DNA from: an uncultured Pseudoteredinibacter sp.
Lineage (GTDB): Bacteria; Pseudomonadota; Gammaproteobacteria; Pseudomonadales; Cellvibrionaceae
Direction: 5' to 3'
DNA: 64,000 nt
Assembly: GCF_947500695.1 (NCBI RefSeq)
Contig: NZ_CANMSS010000002.1
Span: 558,001 to 622,000, forward strand
In this document: piece after piece, positions 35,546-43,629 of the stretch
Layout of the letters: every line of letters begins with the position of its first letter
How positions within the stretch are numbered: the stretch's first letter is position 1
Notes under the pieces: generated by a model
What the model saw: the letters and a program-made list of their open reading frames with translations, nothing else
What the model was told of the DNA's origin: nothing
Database searches by the model: none
Program-made: the position numbers and the translations under genes

Positions 35546-35872
35546 ATGAAAAAGATTAGCCTATCGCAGATTTGCGCTTATAAGGGCGAGGTAAAACTGA
35601 AAGTGGTTTCATTGGAATCTTGTCTTTACCAAGCCTTTGTGATGTTTGAGGATCAGCTTGATATGGTGCTTTGTGATAACAAAGGCGATAACCTGAAAGC
35701 AGCAAGTATTGGACTCTTAGTGCAAAAGCTACAGGGTCTAGAACCATACTCCGCTGTGTTGATTCAAAGCAGTCCATACGATGAAATGATCGGCCATGAA
35801 GCCCAAGAAAAAGTCGCTCCGCTGGAGGTGAAGTTGGACTGGGAGGAGTTAAGCAAAAATACTCGGCATTAA
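35546..35872 (+). CDS. DUF6482-like small protein
   Basis: 108 residues, soluble and acidic. Segments LKVVSLESCLYQAF and SAVLIQSSPYDEMIGH resemble the DUF6482 family of Pseudomonas-like bacteria; the assignment is by eye. It starts 19 bases after the SDR and is probably the last gene of the ECF-driven operon. No function is known. Confidence 0.65.
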   Translation: MKKISLSQICAYKGEVKLKVVSLESCLYQAFVMFEDQLDMVLCDNKGDNLKAASIGLLVQKLQGLEPYSAVLIQSSPYDEMIGHEAQEKVAPLEVKLDWEELSKNTRH

Positions 35873-35919
35873 TTCACTGAGCTGTTCTTGGGGCATAACT
35901 CAGTGCTTTCAGTTAAAAG

Positions 35920-35955
35920 AACAGTATTCTCAATTAATAAAACAGTATCCTCAAT
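35920..35955. repeat. Direct repeat between converging genes
   Basis: AACAGTATTCTCAAT (35920-35934) is repeated as AACAGTATCCTCAAT (35941-35955) with one mismatch and a 21-base period, two turns of the helix. The second copy covers the stop codon of the minus-strand DUF393 gene. Purpose unknown. Confidence 0.6.
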
Positions 35956-36364
35956 CGATACGGCAATTGCCATTATCACAGCGGCTTTTCCCCGTTAGCA
36001 AAAGTGAGATGTAGTTTCTATACTTTGCAAAAAATCGATAGATAAGGTTGGCTAGGGGTTTCACAATAGGCAAGCGGCTGAAAGCAAATATATATGTGAC
36101 GAATTGCTTCTCTGCCACAGTGCGCCAGGCCTCGTAGCCTACATCTAAACCATAAAGGTACTGCCCATCGCCGAGCAAACCATGCAGTATTGTTCGAGCC
36201 TCTTTTTTATCGATATTCGGATAAGCTTGAGCAAAGCCCTCGGCTTCAATATCGATAAAGGCTAATTTACCTTCCGCATTCAGCTTTCGTAAGCTGTCCA
36301 TTTCCTTAACACACAAAGGGCATTGGCCGTCGTAGAAAATACTCAGGTGCGGTACTTTTTCCAT
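35951..36364 (-). CDS. DUF393 (DCC-family) thiol-disulfide oxidoreductase-like protein
   Basis: 137 residues. The N-terminal YDGQCPLCVKEM carries the DxxCPxC signature of the DUF393/DCC family, a thioredoxin-like fold thought to handle thiols. FIDIEAEG and a later YGLDVGYEAWRTV segment are also family-typical. The C-terminus has a hydrophobic stretch and ends in SRCDNGNCRID, adding a second CxxxxC pair. It is often linked to photolyase and stress genes, as here. It is divergent from the threonine dehydratase gene. Confidence 0.88.
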   Translation of the reverse strand: MEKVPHLSIFYDGQCPLCVKEMDSLRKLNAEGKLAFIDIEAEGFAQAYPNIDKKEARTILHGLLGDGQYLYGLDVGYEAWRTVAEKQFVTYIFAFSRLPIVKPLANLIYRFFAKYRNYISLLLTGKSRCDNGNCRID

Positions 36365-36440
36365 TGGCTTATCCTATTCTGGCTTTCTCATTCTGATAGC
36401 TCTGGCATAATTAGGCCATCTAACGTGAATAAGGCATATT

Positions 36441-37418
36441 ATGAGTTTAGCGATTTCTTACACTGATATCGAAGCGGCTGCCAAGCGCCTGCAGAACGTC
36501 AGTGAGTTAACACCATTATTACACAGTCGTGCACTTGATGAAGCCTGCGATGGACAAGTATTCGTCAAGGCAGAGAGCTTACAACACATTGGTGCTTTTA
36601 AATTTCGCGGGGCTTATAACCGCATCGTGCAATTAAGTCAGGAAGAGCGGGCCGGAGGTGTGGTTGCTTGGTCTTCTGGTAACCATGCGCAAGGTGTTGC
36701 AGCTGCGGCCCAACTGCTAGGTGTTAAGGCGACCATTGTGATGCCGGCGGATGCGCCCAGTATCAAGGTGGAAAAAACTCGTTACTATGGCGCTGATATC
36801 GAGTTTTATGATCGTTATAGCGAAGATCGAGAGCAGGTTGCAAGGGCATTGTGTGAGCAGCTTTCTGCAACTCTCGTTCCGTCCTACGACGATCCACATA
36901 TTATTGCAGGGCAGGGAACGGTTGGGCTAGAGATCACCCAACAGCTAGCAGAGCCTGCCGATGTTTTTATTAGCCCTTGCGGAGGAGGTGGCCTATGCTC
37001 AGGTAGTGCTATGGCCGCCAAACAACATTGGCCCGAGGCAGAAGTAATCGGTGTTGAACCAGAGCTATATAACGATACCTACCTTTCTTTAGAAAATGGA
37101 AAGAGAGAATCTGTATCGCAATCGAATATGTCGATATGCGATTCGCTGATGGCGGCGGCCCCTGGTGAGCTGACCTTTCCAATCAATCAACAATATCTCA
37201 ATAAGGTAGCTACCGTGACAGATGAAGAGGTAGAGGCCGCGGTGTATTTTGCTTGGAAGAATTTAAAGCTGGTGGTAGAGCCCGGTGGAGCTGTCGCGCT
37301 GGCTGCTTTACTGGCTAAGAAGGTAGATATCAGTGGCAAGCGTTGCGCAATAATATTGAGTGGTGGCAATGTCGATCCAGCTTGGTTCGCCAAGCTACTC
37401 ACAAAGTATGGCGCATAG
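36441..37418 (+). CDS. PLP-dependent threonine/serine dehydratase family protein
   Basis: 325 residues. The PLP Schiff-base Lys lies in LQHIGAFKFRGAYNRI, SSGNHAQGVA binds substrate carboxylate, and CGGGGLCSG is the phosphate-binding loop; the C-terminal ILSGGNVD is also typical. Catabolic threonine ammonia-lyases and hydroxyaspartate dehydratases of about this length lack the regulatory ACT domain, as here, so it is not the biosynthetic IlvA. It probably deaminates threonine or serine to the 2-oxo acid. Substrate choice is open. Confidence 0.88.
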   Translation: MSLAISYTDIEAAAKRLQNVSELTPLLHSRALDEACDGQVFVKAESLQHIGAFKFRGAYNRIVQLSQEERAGGVVAWSSGNHAQGVAAAAQLLGVKATIVMPADAPSIKVEKTRYYGADIEFYDRYSEDREQVARALCEQLSATLVPSYDDPHIIAGQGTVGLEITQQLAEPADVFISPCGGGGLCSGSAMAAKQHWPEAEVIGVEPELYNDTYLSLENGKRESVSQSNMSICDSLMAAAPGELTFPINQQYLNKVATVTDEEVEAAVYFAWKNLKLVVEPGGAVALAALLAKKVDISGKRCAIILSGGNVDPAWFAKLLTKYGA

Positions 37419-37445
37419 TTAGATTTTCTTACTTTGGATACTGTG

Positions 37446-38285
37446 ATGTGCTCCGACGAAATAGCTGCAATGGCGGGCTTTATAAAGCAGCACCCGCGCT
37501 TAGTTGTATTAACTGGCGCAGGTTTAAGCGCCGCTTCTGGGATACCAACCTATCGTGATACCAGTGGTAAATGGCTAAGGCGAGAGCCAATCCAACATCG
37601 GCAATTTATTGAACTCAATAGCGAACGGCAACGTTACTGGGCGCGCAGTTTACTTGGCTGGAAGCTGGTATCTGAAGCGAGGTCTAATAAGGCTCATAAA
37701 ACTTTGGCAGAATGGGAGCGGCAAGGACGCATTGAATTACTTATTAGTCAAAACGTTGATGGCCTGCATCGTATGGCTGGTTCAAACAATGTGCTAGAGC
37801 TCCATGGACGGCTTGATCGGGTGCAATGCCTCAATTGTTATCGTTTCAGTCATCGCTCGGATATACAGCTACAACTGATCGAATTGAATCCAGGGCTATG
37901 GCAGGCAGTTCAAAGCAGCAGTATTGATGCTGGGCCAGATGGTGATGCGAATGTCGACGATTGGGATATGAGCAAAGTGAATTGTCCGACTTGCCCATAT
38001 TGCAGGCAGCAAAGTCTAAAGCCAGATGTTGTGTTCTTTGGTGGCACAGTACCTAAGGGCCGGGTAGATCACTGTAAATCCGCCATTGATCGAGCAGACG
38101 CTCTATTGGTTATTGGCAGTTCATTGCAGGTATTCTCGGGCTATCGCTTTTGTAAGCTGGCCCATGAACAAGGCAAAGCGATTGCGGCCATCAATATCGG
38201 TGAGACCAGAGCGGACCCACTACTCACTGCAAAACTGTCCCTAGCCGCCAGCCCGGCGCTAGAGGCTATTACAGCAGCACTGTAG
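37446..38285 (+). CDS. Sir2-family NAD-dependent protein deacetylase
   Basis: About 279 residues. Sirtuin motifs: GAGLSAASGIPTYRD (NAD site), QNVDGLHR, the catalytic His in LHGRLDRVQC, and VVFFGGTVPKGR. The four zinc Cys are supplied by CLNC and a CPTCPYC cluster. Removes acyl groups from lysines using NAD+, giving nicotinamide and O-acetyl-ADP-ribose. About 40 residues between the zinc pairs form an insert longer than in E. coli CobB. ATG 37446 is taken; TTG 37434 is in frame. It lies 27 bases after the dehydratase gene. Confidence 0.92.
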   Translation: MCSDEIAAMAGFIKQHPRLVVLTGAGLSAASGIPTYRDTSGKWLRREPIQHRQFIELNSERQRYWARSLLGWKLVSEARSNKAHKTLAEWERQGRIELLISQNVDGLHRMAGSNNVLELHGRLDRVQCLNCYRFSHRSDIQLQLIELNPGLWQAVQSSSIDAGPDGDANVDDWDMSKVNCPTCPYCRQQSLKPDVVFFGGTVPKGRVDHCKSAIDRADALLVIGSSLQVFSGYRFCKLAHEQGKAIAAINIGETRADPLLTAKLSLAASPALEAITAAL

Positions 38286-38396
38286 TAGCCCTTTCTTAAG
38301 GGCCTAAAGGCGTTTCCATGTCATATAAAACCTTCTTTGTCAGTAAAGATCACCCAAAAACTGTCGATAGCTTAATTAAACAGAGGTTGATTAGGC

Positions 38397-38906
38397 ATGC
38401 TGAGACAGGAGCTGCTGGCATTTGCGGCAATAGGCATATTGGGTTCCCTGGCCTTGTTTGCATTGTGGTTTTTCGAGTGGCGCTGGTTGGGACGCTTTGA
38501 TGAATCATTGGTGCAGTTTGATGGCGAGCGATTACCTGCAATAGCGGCGGGAAGAGTCACTGTGCAGCAGTTCTTGGACCCTAGCTGCCCATGTAATCGC
38601 TATGTTCAGCAACATAGCGAAGAGCTGAGTACAAATTATGGTGCTCAGGGGGTCGCATTCCAAACCGTAGAGCCTTCTCGAAATTTAGAGACCGCTATCC
38701 CTTCAAGCCCAGCTGTGGCGATTTGGACGGCGGATGGTGATCTTGCCTATTTCGGCCCCTATAGCAATGGTGTTATTTGCAACGCCAAAACAAGTTTGAT
38801 TGAGCCTGTATTGCAAAGCTTGCAGTCAGGCGATAACCCGATGATAAGCAATACCGCAGGCGTAGGATGTTTTTGCCCGTGGCCTGATAATGAAGTTAGT
38901 GCATAG
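38397..38906 (+). CDS. DUF6436 thioredoxin-like membrane-anchored protein
   Basis: 169 residues. An N-terminal membrane segment (LLAFAAIGILGSLALFALWFF) anchors a periplasmic domain. FLDPSCPCNRYVQQH supplies a CPC motif at a thioredoxin-like position, and further Cys are near the C-terminus (GCFCPW). This fits the DUF6436 family by eye. Role unknown; possibly a redox protein. It is followed 22 bases later by a chemoreceptor gene. Confidence 0.75.
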   Translation: MLRQELLAFAAIGILGSLALFALWFFEWRWLGRFDESLVQFDGERLPAIAAGRVTVQQFLDPSCPCNRYVQQHSEELSTNYGAQGVAFQTVEPSRNLETAIPSSPAVAIWTADGDLAYFGPYSNGVICNAKTSLIEPVLQSLQSGDNPMISNTAGVGCFCPWPDNEVSA

Positions 38907-38928
38907 TCGCTAAAGGAAGTCTTGTTAA

Positions 38929-40416
38929 ATGAATATCCAATCCCATTACCTTAAAGCCGATAAGCTGATGCTGGGCATTTGTTGTGGCCTATTTATCTAT
39001 GGCCTCGCGCTAGCAGGTCTGCATGATACCTGGGGTATCGCCATTGTGACTGGTGGCAGCTGTCTTGCGCTTATTGCCTTGCTCAATAAGCTTGTGCCTG
39101 GCAGTCGTTTATTGCGTTGCAGCGTTGCGGCTGTATTTATGATTTTTAGCGCGATGCATATCCAGCAGGGCCATGGCTTAATTGAGTTTCACTTTGGCAT
39201 CTTTGTATTGCTGGCCTTGCTGCTTTACTACCGCGATTGGGCACCTCCGATCGTAGCTGCGGGCGTTGCTGCCGTGCATCATGTGTCCTTTTATTATTTA
39301 CAAAGCCAAGGTAAGCCAGTGTATATGCTAAGCCCAGATAACCAATCTTGGGGCTTAGTGTTTTTGCATGCGGGCTATGTGGTATTTGAAACCGCTGTTG
39401 TGGTTTGGATGGCATTGGATGCCAAGAGAGAGTACGCTCAAACTGAGGCTGTAAATAACTGCATAAACAAAGTAATGCAGAATAAGGGTGAAATAGATTT
39501 GCGAGCCAGAGCAGGTCTAGACAGCGGTGTTGTGGCTGTACTTAATGAATTTTTGGATTCTACAGAGCAGTTAGCCGCCCAGGTAAAATCCACGGCATGC
39601 GAATTTGCTGATCAAGGTGCAGAGCTAAATCGCAGTAACAAAGAGATCGCAAATGAGCTGATATCCCAAGGTAAGCAAACCGATGAAATTGCGAATTCAA
39701 TGCAACGATTGAATGGTGGTGCCGAGCAGGTTTCTGAATCTGTGAAGCTAGCTACTGCTCAATTGGATGAGGCGAATCAAGATTCTGTGAGAGGCTCTCA
39801 GGCCGGAGATGCTTCTTTGCAGGACATTCAACGTTTAAACCATTTGATCGGAGATGCTTCGACCAAAGTGGGAGAGATGGATAGCCACTGTGAAGAAATA
39901 TTCTCCTTGTTAGGTACGATTCAGAGCATTTCTGAGCAGACTAATTTGCTAGCGCTTAATGCGGCCATTGAGGCAGCTAGAGCGGGAGATCAAGGGCGAG
40001 GTTTCGCAGTTGTAGCCGACGAGGTTAGAGTGTTGGCGCAAAGAACTCAGGCCACCACCAATGAAGTTCAGGAAACTCTAGATGCCCTGCAGCAAAGCTC
40101 AAAGCAGTCCATGACAGCTATGGAGAATAGTCAGCAAAACGCAGAGCGTTGTGTAAGTAAAACGCAGGATACTGTTGAGGTGCTACAACGAGTACAGGGG
40201 AATTTGTCAGCTCTTTCAGAAATTGTTTCATCTGTAGAAAGCTCTTCAATTGAGCAACAGAATCTAGTAGCAGGAATGGTGGACAATGTTGAAAAGATTC
40301 AAACCCTTTCCCAAACAAATAAATCACATGCCACTCATAGTGATCGGCTAAGTGGTGAGATGCTTGCGAATAGTCAGGGCTTAGTCAAAAAAGTTGATCA
40401 GTTTAAAACTAGTTAG
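38929..40416 (+). CDS. Methyl-accepting chemotaxis protein with polytopic membrane N-domain
   Basis: 495 residues. About six hydrophobic segments fill residues ~15-165 and there is no large periplasmic ligand domain, so it may sense within the membrane (redox or energy state) as other polytopic receptors do. The C-terminal signalling domain has the invariant hairpin tip [32 protein letters not shown] (tip near residues 340-370, shown split by the reader). It should couple to CheW/CheA. No HAMP domain is obvious. Followed by a terminator. Confidence 0.88.
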   Translation: MNIQSHYLKADKLMLGICCGLFIYGLALAGLHDTWGIAIVTGGSCLALIALLNKLVPGSRLLRCSVAAVFMIFSAMHIQQGHGLIEFHFGIFVLLALLLYYRDWAPPIVAAGVAAVHHVSFYYLQSQGKPVYMLSPDNQSWGLVFLHAGYVVFETAVVVWMALDAKREYAQTEAVNNCINKVMQNKGEIDLRARAGLDSGVVAVLNEFLDSTEQLAAQVKSTACEFADQGAELNRSNKEIANELISQGKQTDEIANSMQRLNGGAEQVSESVKLATAQLDEANQDSVRGSQAGDASLQDIQRLNHLIGDASTKVGEMDSHCEEIFSLLGTIQSISEQTNLLALNAAIEAARAGDQGRGFAVVADEVRVLAQRTQATTNEVQETLDALQQSSKQSMTAMENSQQNAERCVSKTQDTVEVLQRVQGNLSALSEIVSSVESSSIEQQNLVAGMVDNVEKIQTLSQTNKSHATHSDRLSGEMLANSQGLVKKVDQFKTS

Positions 40417-40442
40417 TGCTAACTAAAACAGTAATAAAAGTG

Positions 40443-40467
40443 AGGGCGCCTATTGGCGTCCTTTTTT
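40443..40467 (+). terminator. Rho-independent terminator after chemoreceptor gene
   Basis: AGGGCGCC (40443-40450) pairs with GGCGTCCT (40455-40462) with one G-U, around a 4-base loop, followed by six T residues. Confidence 0.85.
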
Positions 40468-40750
40468 GTTTCAGAGGCTGTATATAGTTTATACCTATTC
40501 TTAAGCAGGGTCTAAAGTAATCAATAATACATTAAACGACAAAATAACGTTTATTAGACCAAAGTAGACTAATTATTATTTCTTTCTTGCCGAATCCTTA
40601 ATTGTAAGAGGAATTACTTTTAGCAATACCATGGCTGGTAGATGCATGTAGCAGTACTTGAACGTTAAGCAGTGCCTAGGTTAGAAGTAATTGAGGTTAA
40701 AGCAGTGTTCGTACTATTAGAACTTAACCTTCGGATATGCAGGTGCCACA
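40468..40750. other. Intergenic leader before second chemoreceptor
   Basis: Together with the terminator this makes a 334-base gene-free stretch. It is AT-rich between 40535 and 40610. No operator, RNA gene or sigma-54/sigma-28 promoter could be identified with confidence. Confidence 0.5.
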
Positions 40751-42442
40751 ATGAAAGCTATCTCAATTAAACAAAAAATTCTATTACTGACGGCCGTACC
40801 CATAATATTGGTGGTGCTGGCTGTGATGGCCTATGTCAATCTTCGCCTTAATGATCTGGGTGAATTAGAAGTTAAAGACATACGTCAGTCTATGACGCAA
40901 TTAAAGCGTGAAAACCTAAAAAATTATGTCGCTCTGGCGCAGACAGCGGTGGAGCCGATTCTAAAAAACGAATCTCTTTTTTCTGATTACCAGTTGAAAG
41001 AAAAAGTGGCCGAATCCTTGAGATCCATGCGTTTTGGTGAAAAGAAAGACGGCTATATCTTTGTTTACGATTATGAAGGTGTAAATATTGCTACCGCACC
41101 TAATCGAAGTCTTGAAGGGCAGAATCTAATCAATCTAAAAGACAAAAACGGCGTAAAATTGATTTACGAGCTGATTTCAAAAGCTAAAAGTGGTGGCGGC
41201 TATGTGGATTATCTATGGCTAAAGCCATCAATTGAAACAGAAGCTCCGAAGATGAGCTACGCAGAATCAATCCCAAGCTTGCAGTGGATGATAGGGACGG
41301 GCTTCTATGTAGATGATATTGATAGTGCCGTCGAAGCCACACGTGCAAATACCCAAGCAGAAATAAAACATACTATGTTACTGATTGCGGCTATTGGCGC
41401 TGTACTGGTAGTAATCTCGATCGGGTGTGCCTTCTTGTTAACTTCGAGAGTTGTTAAACCATTGGAAGCAACGGCCCAAGCGCTTGAAGATATTAGTCGA
41501 GGAGAAGGTGATTTAACCTTGCGTTTGCCCGTTAAAAGCAAAGATGAAGTAGGAAAGATTTCACAAGGCTTCAATGGTTTTGCAGATAAGATGCAGACAT
41601 TAATCACTGAGTTGAAGTTAAGTATCGACGATTTAGGCGAGTCTATTGCAAAAACTAACCAGGTTGTAGAAGTGACACAAAATAGTTCTCTGCAACAAAA
41701 AGAAGAGACTACCTTGGCTGCAACGGCTGTGCAGCAGCTAGCTTTTGCAGCGCAAGAGGTTGCTCGCAATGCGGCTGAGGCGGCGGGCTCAGCAAAAAAT
41801 GCCGATCAAGAATCAGAAACTGGTAAGCAAACTGTAGTCAATACCGTAGCAGCAATTAATGACCTTTCTAATGAAATCAACAAAGCTTCGGAGGTAACTA
41901 CTTCTTTGCAGAGCAATGCCGAGAAGATCAGCGATATTGTGGATGTTATTAACGAAATCGCTGATCAAACTAATTTATTGGCTTTGAATGCGGCAATCGA
42001 AGCGGCCAGAGCTGGTGAGCAGGGTAGAGGTTTTTCGGTGGTTGCTGATGAAGTTCGCGTGCTCGCAAACAGAACTCAACAAAGCACCAATGAAATTCAT
42101 GAAATGATCGAAGGTTTGCAGAATGGTACCAAAGAAGCTGTGCAGGTTATGGCGAATAGCTTATCAAAGCGTGAGCATACGGTTCAGCAGATCGAACATG
42201 TGAATGAATCTTTGCTCACCATTTCAGATTCTGTGGGTGAAATAAGCAGTATGAATAATCAAATTGCGACTGCTGCCGAAGAGCAAACCTCTGTGACGGC
42301 TGAGATATCGCATAATGTGGAAAAAGTGACGGCGATAGCCGAAGGCTCTGCGCAAGGAGCCGAGCAGCTTTTAGAAGCTTCTCAAGACTTACAAAACATC
42401 GAACATAAACTAGCTGGAATAATCGCCCAGTTCAAAGTTTAA
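40751..42442 (+). CDS. Methyl-accepting chemotaxis protein with single Cache domain
   Basis: 563 residues. Membrane helix 1 (~10-28) and helix 2 (~205-230) enclose a periplasmic single Cache_2-type domain with [15 protein letters not shown] and the [16 protein letters not shown] segment. These domains bind small organic acids. A HAMP linker ([20 protein letters not shown]) follows, then the signalling domain with [19 protein letters not shown]. Standard architecture and length. Ligand unknown. The gene stands alone. Confidence 0.93.
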   Translation: MKAISIKQKILLLTAVPIILVVLAVMAYVNLRLNDLGELEVKDIRQSMTQLKRENLKNYVALAQTAVEPILKNESLFSDYQLKEKVAESLRSMRFGEKKDGYIFVYDYEGVNIATAPNRSLEGQNLINLKDKNGVKLIYELISKAKSGGGYVDYLWLKPSIETEAPKMSYAESIPSLQWMIGTGFYVDDIDSAVEATRANTQAEIKHTMLLIAAIGAVLVVISIGCAFLLTSRVVKPLEATAQALEDISRGEGDLTLRLPVKSKDEVGKISQGFNGFADKMQTLITELKLSIDDLGESIAKTNQVVEVTQNSSLQQKEETTLAATAVQQLAFAAQEVARNAAEAAGSAKNADQESETGKQTVVNTVAAINDLSNEINKASEVTTSLQSNAEKISDIVDVINEIADQTNLLALNAAIEAARAGEQGRGFSVVADEVRVLANRTQQSTNEIHEMIEGLQNGTKEAVQVMANSLSKREHTVQQIEHVNESLLTISDSVGEISSMNNQIATAAEEQTSVTAEISHNVEKVTAIAEGSAQGAEQLLEASQDLQNIEHKLAGIIAQFKV

Positions 42443-42476
42443 GTTGCAGGCAGGCAGTTAGATAGTTATCGATTGT

Positions 42477-42641
42477 CTAACTGCTTTGTTTGCCGGGTTT
42501 TAAGGCTGCAAGAAAGGCGCTAATAATAATTCCTGCAGCTGTACCCGCAAGCAATGCTAAGCCCATTTCAAACCAAAAGATGCCAGCAAAAAGCCCGACG
42601 AGAGAACCGATTACAATACCCCAAGGAAGATATTTCGACAT
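42477..42641 (-). CDS. Small membrane protein, 54 residues
   Basis: A short minus-strand gene with ATG at 42641, stop at 42477 and GGAG five bases upstream. The product begins MSKYLPWGIVIGSLVGLF and has two hydrophobic segments rich in Gly and Ala separated by a short turn (FWFEMG), ending in a basic tail KPGKQSS. Its ribosome-binding site overlaps the stop of the preceding methyltransferase gene (42650), so both form one unit. The hydrophobic pattern and the good start signal support a real gene; the family is not recognised. Confidence 0.75.
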   Translation of the reverse strand: MSKYLPWGIVIGSLVGLFAGIFWFEMGLALLAGTAAGIIISAFLAALKPGKQSS

Positions 42642-42649
42642 GATGGCTC

Positions 42650-43396
42650 CTAAATTAATGGCTTATCCCACACAGCAAGGAAATAGCCCACATCCAAATG
42701 ACTTTGCTCTAGCAGGCTAGCATATTTGCGGTTCCACTGCCCACTGCTAAGATCTTCAGCTAATTTTTTTAAGCCCTTATCGACATTCTCTATCTTGCTA
42801 AACGACGACATATTTTGTCTTATCTTGTCATCAAGATAGGCTTCTGGCCTAGCCCAGTAAGCGGCCGTAAAACCGTCTTGGCAGTTTGCTGGAATGGCCA
42901 AGGGGTATATCTGAATATTGGGGAAATGGGTCTCTAGCTCATCGATCTTTGGAAAGATACTTCGATCAATGGCGTAGAGCTCTGGAAAGTAGTCTTGCAG
43001 TAGCCAATAGGGTGTTGCATCGGGGTTCCAGCTCAATGCAATAAAGCGCCGCTCGGTAACGCGTTTTATCTCCTCAAGGGCTAGAGTACGGTTTTGCCAA
43101 TGGTGTATTGAAAGAACCGTAAGACACTGCTTGAAAGAATTATCCCCAAAGGGCAGGGCTTCAGCATAAGCTTGAATAGCAGGGTGGGCGCTTGGGGCAC
43201 GTTGTTGAATCATTTTCCAGGATGGCTCTAGAGCAATAAGCTCCTCAAAGCTAGATTCATAGGATCCAGTTCCCGCCCCAATATTTAAGGTGCGGCTATT
43301 TATGTCCGCATGGCCTTGAATAAAGCCATCAATGGCTGGGTCACTCATGCGCCCTTGTCGATATTGCACGCCAATTTGATCGTAGATTTCAGTCAT
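42650..43396 (-). CDS. Class I SAM-dependent methyltransferase
   Basis: 248 residues. The SAM loop is RTLNIGAGTGSYES near residue 35, followed by IALEPSWKMIQQR (acidic end of strand 2) and FKQCLTVLSIHHW (motif IV, resembling the UbiE/methyltransferase_11 family). The middle/C-terminal region contains an unremarkable alpha/beta extension. Substrate unknown. Co-transcribed with the 54-residue membrane protein. Divergent from the molybdopterin oxidoreductase. Confidence 0.87.
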   Translation of the reverse strand: MTEIYDQIGVQYRQGRMSDPAIDGFIQGHADINSRTLNIGAGTGSYESSFEELIALEPSWKMIQQRAPSAHPAIQAYAEALPFGDNSFKQCLTVLSIHHWQNRTLALEEIKRVTERRFIALSWNPDATPYWLLQDYFPELYAIDRSIFPKIDELETHFPNIQIYPLAIPANCQDGFTAAYWARPEAYLDDKIRQNMSSFSKIENVDKGLKKLAEDLSSGQWNRKYASLLEQSHLDVGYFLAVWDKPLI

Positions 43397-43629
43397 GCTT
43401 CCCTCGCATCTAATGTCTTGAGCGCTTGACAGTCCCTGCTAGAGCCCCATATGATTTGTGGGTTCCAAAAAGATACCAACAGCTTACAGTCAGCCAATTG
43501 AATGTGAGCTTAGAGATGAATAATAACAAAAAGAACTTCGCGGCTATGTAGATAGCTCTATGTGCACACCTCTATATGTGCACCTCTGGAGGGAGGGCAG
43601 CAGCGGGTTCAGCCTAAAGGTAAGAGAAG

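Noticed and set aside
38287-38310. GCCCTT/AAGGGC hairpin after the Sir2 gene
   Set aside because: Stem is short and no T tract follows, so it was not called a terminator.
38318-38500. Open frame starting MSYKTFFVSKDH before the DUF6436 gene
   Set aside because: Most of it overlaps the DUF6436 gene in another frame and the unique part is under 30 codons.
42490-42720. Plus-strand frame of 76 codons over the small membrane protein gene
   Set aside because: It is antisense to the better supported minus-strand gene and to the methyltransferase end, with no start signal.
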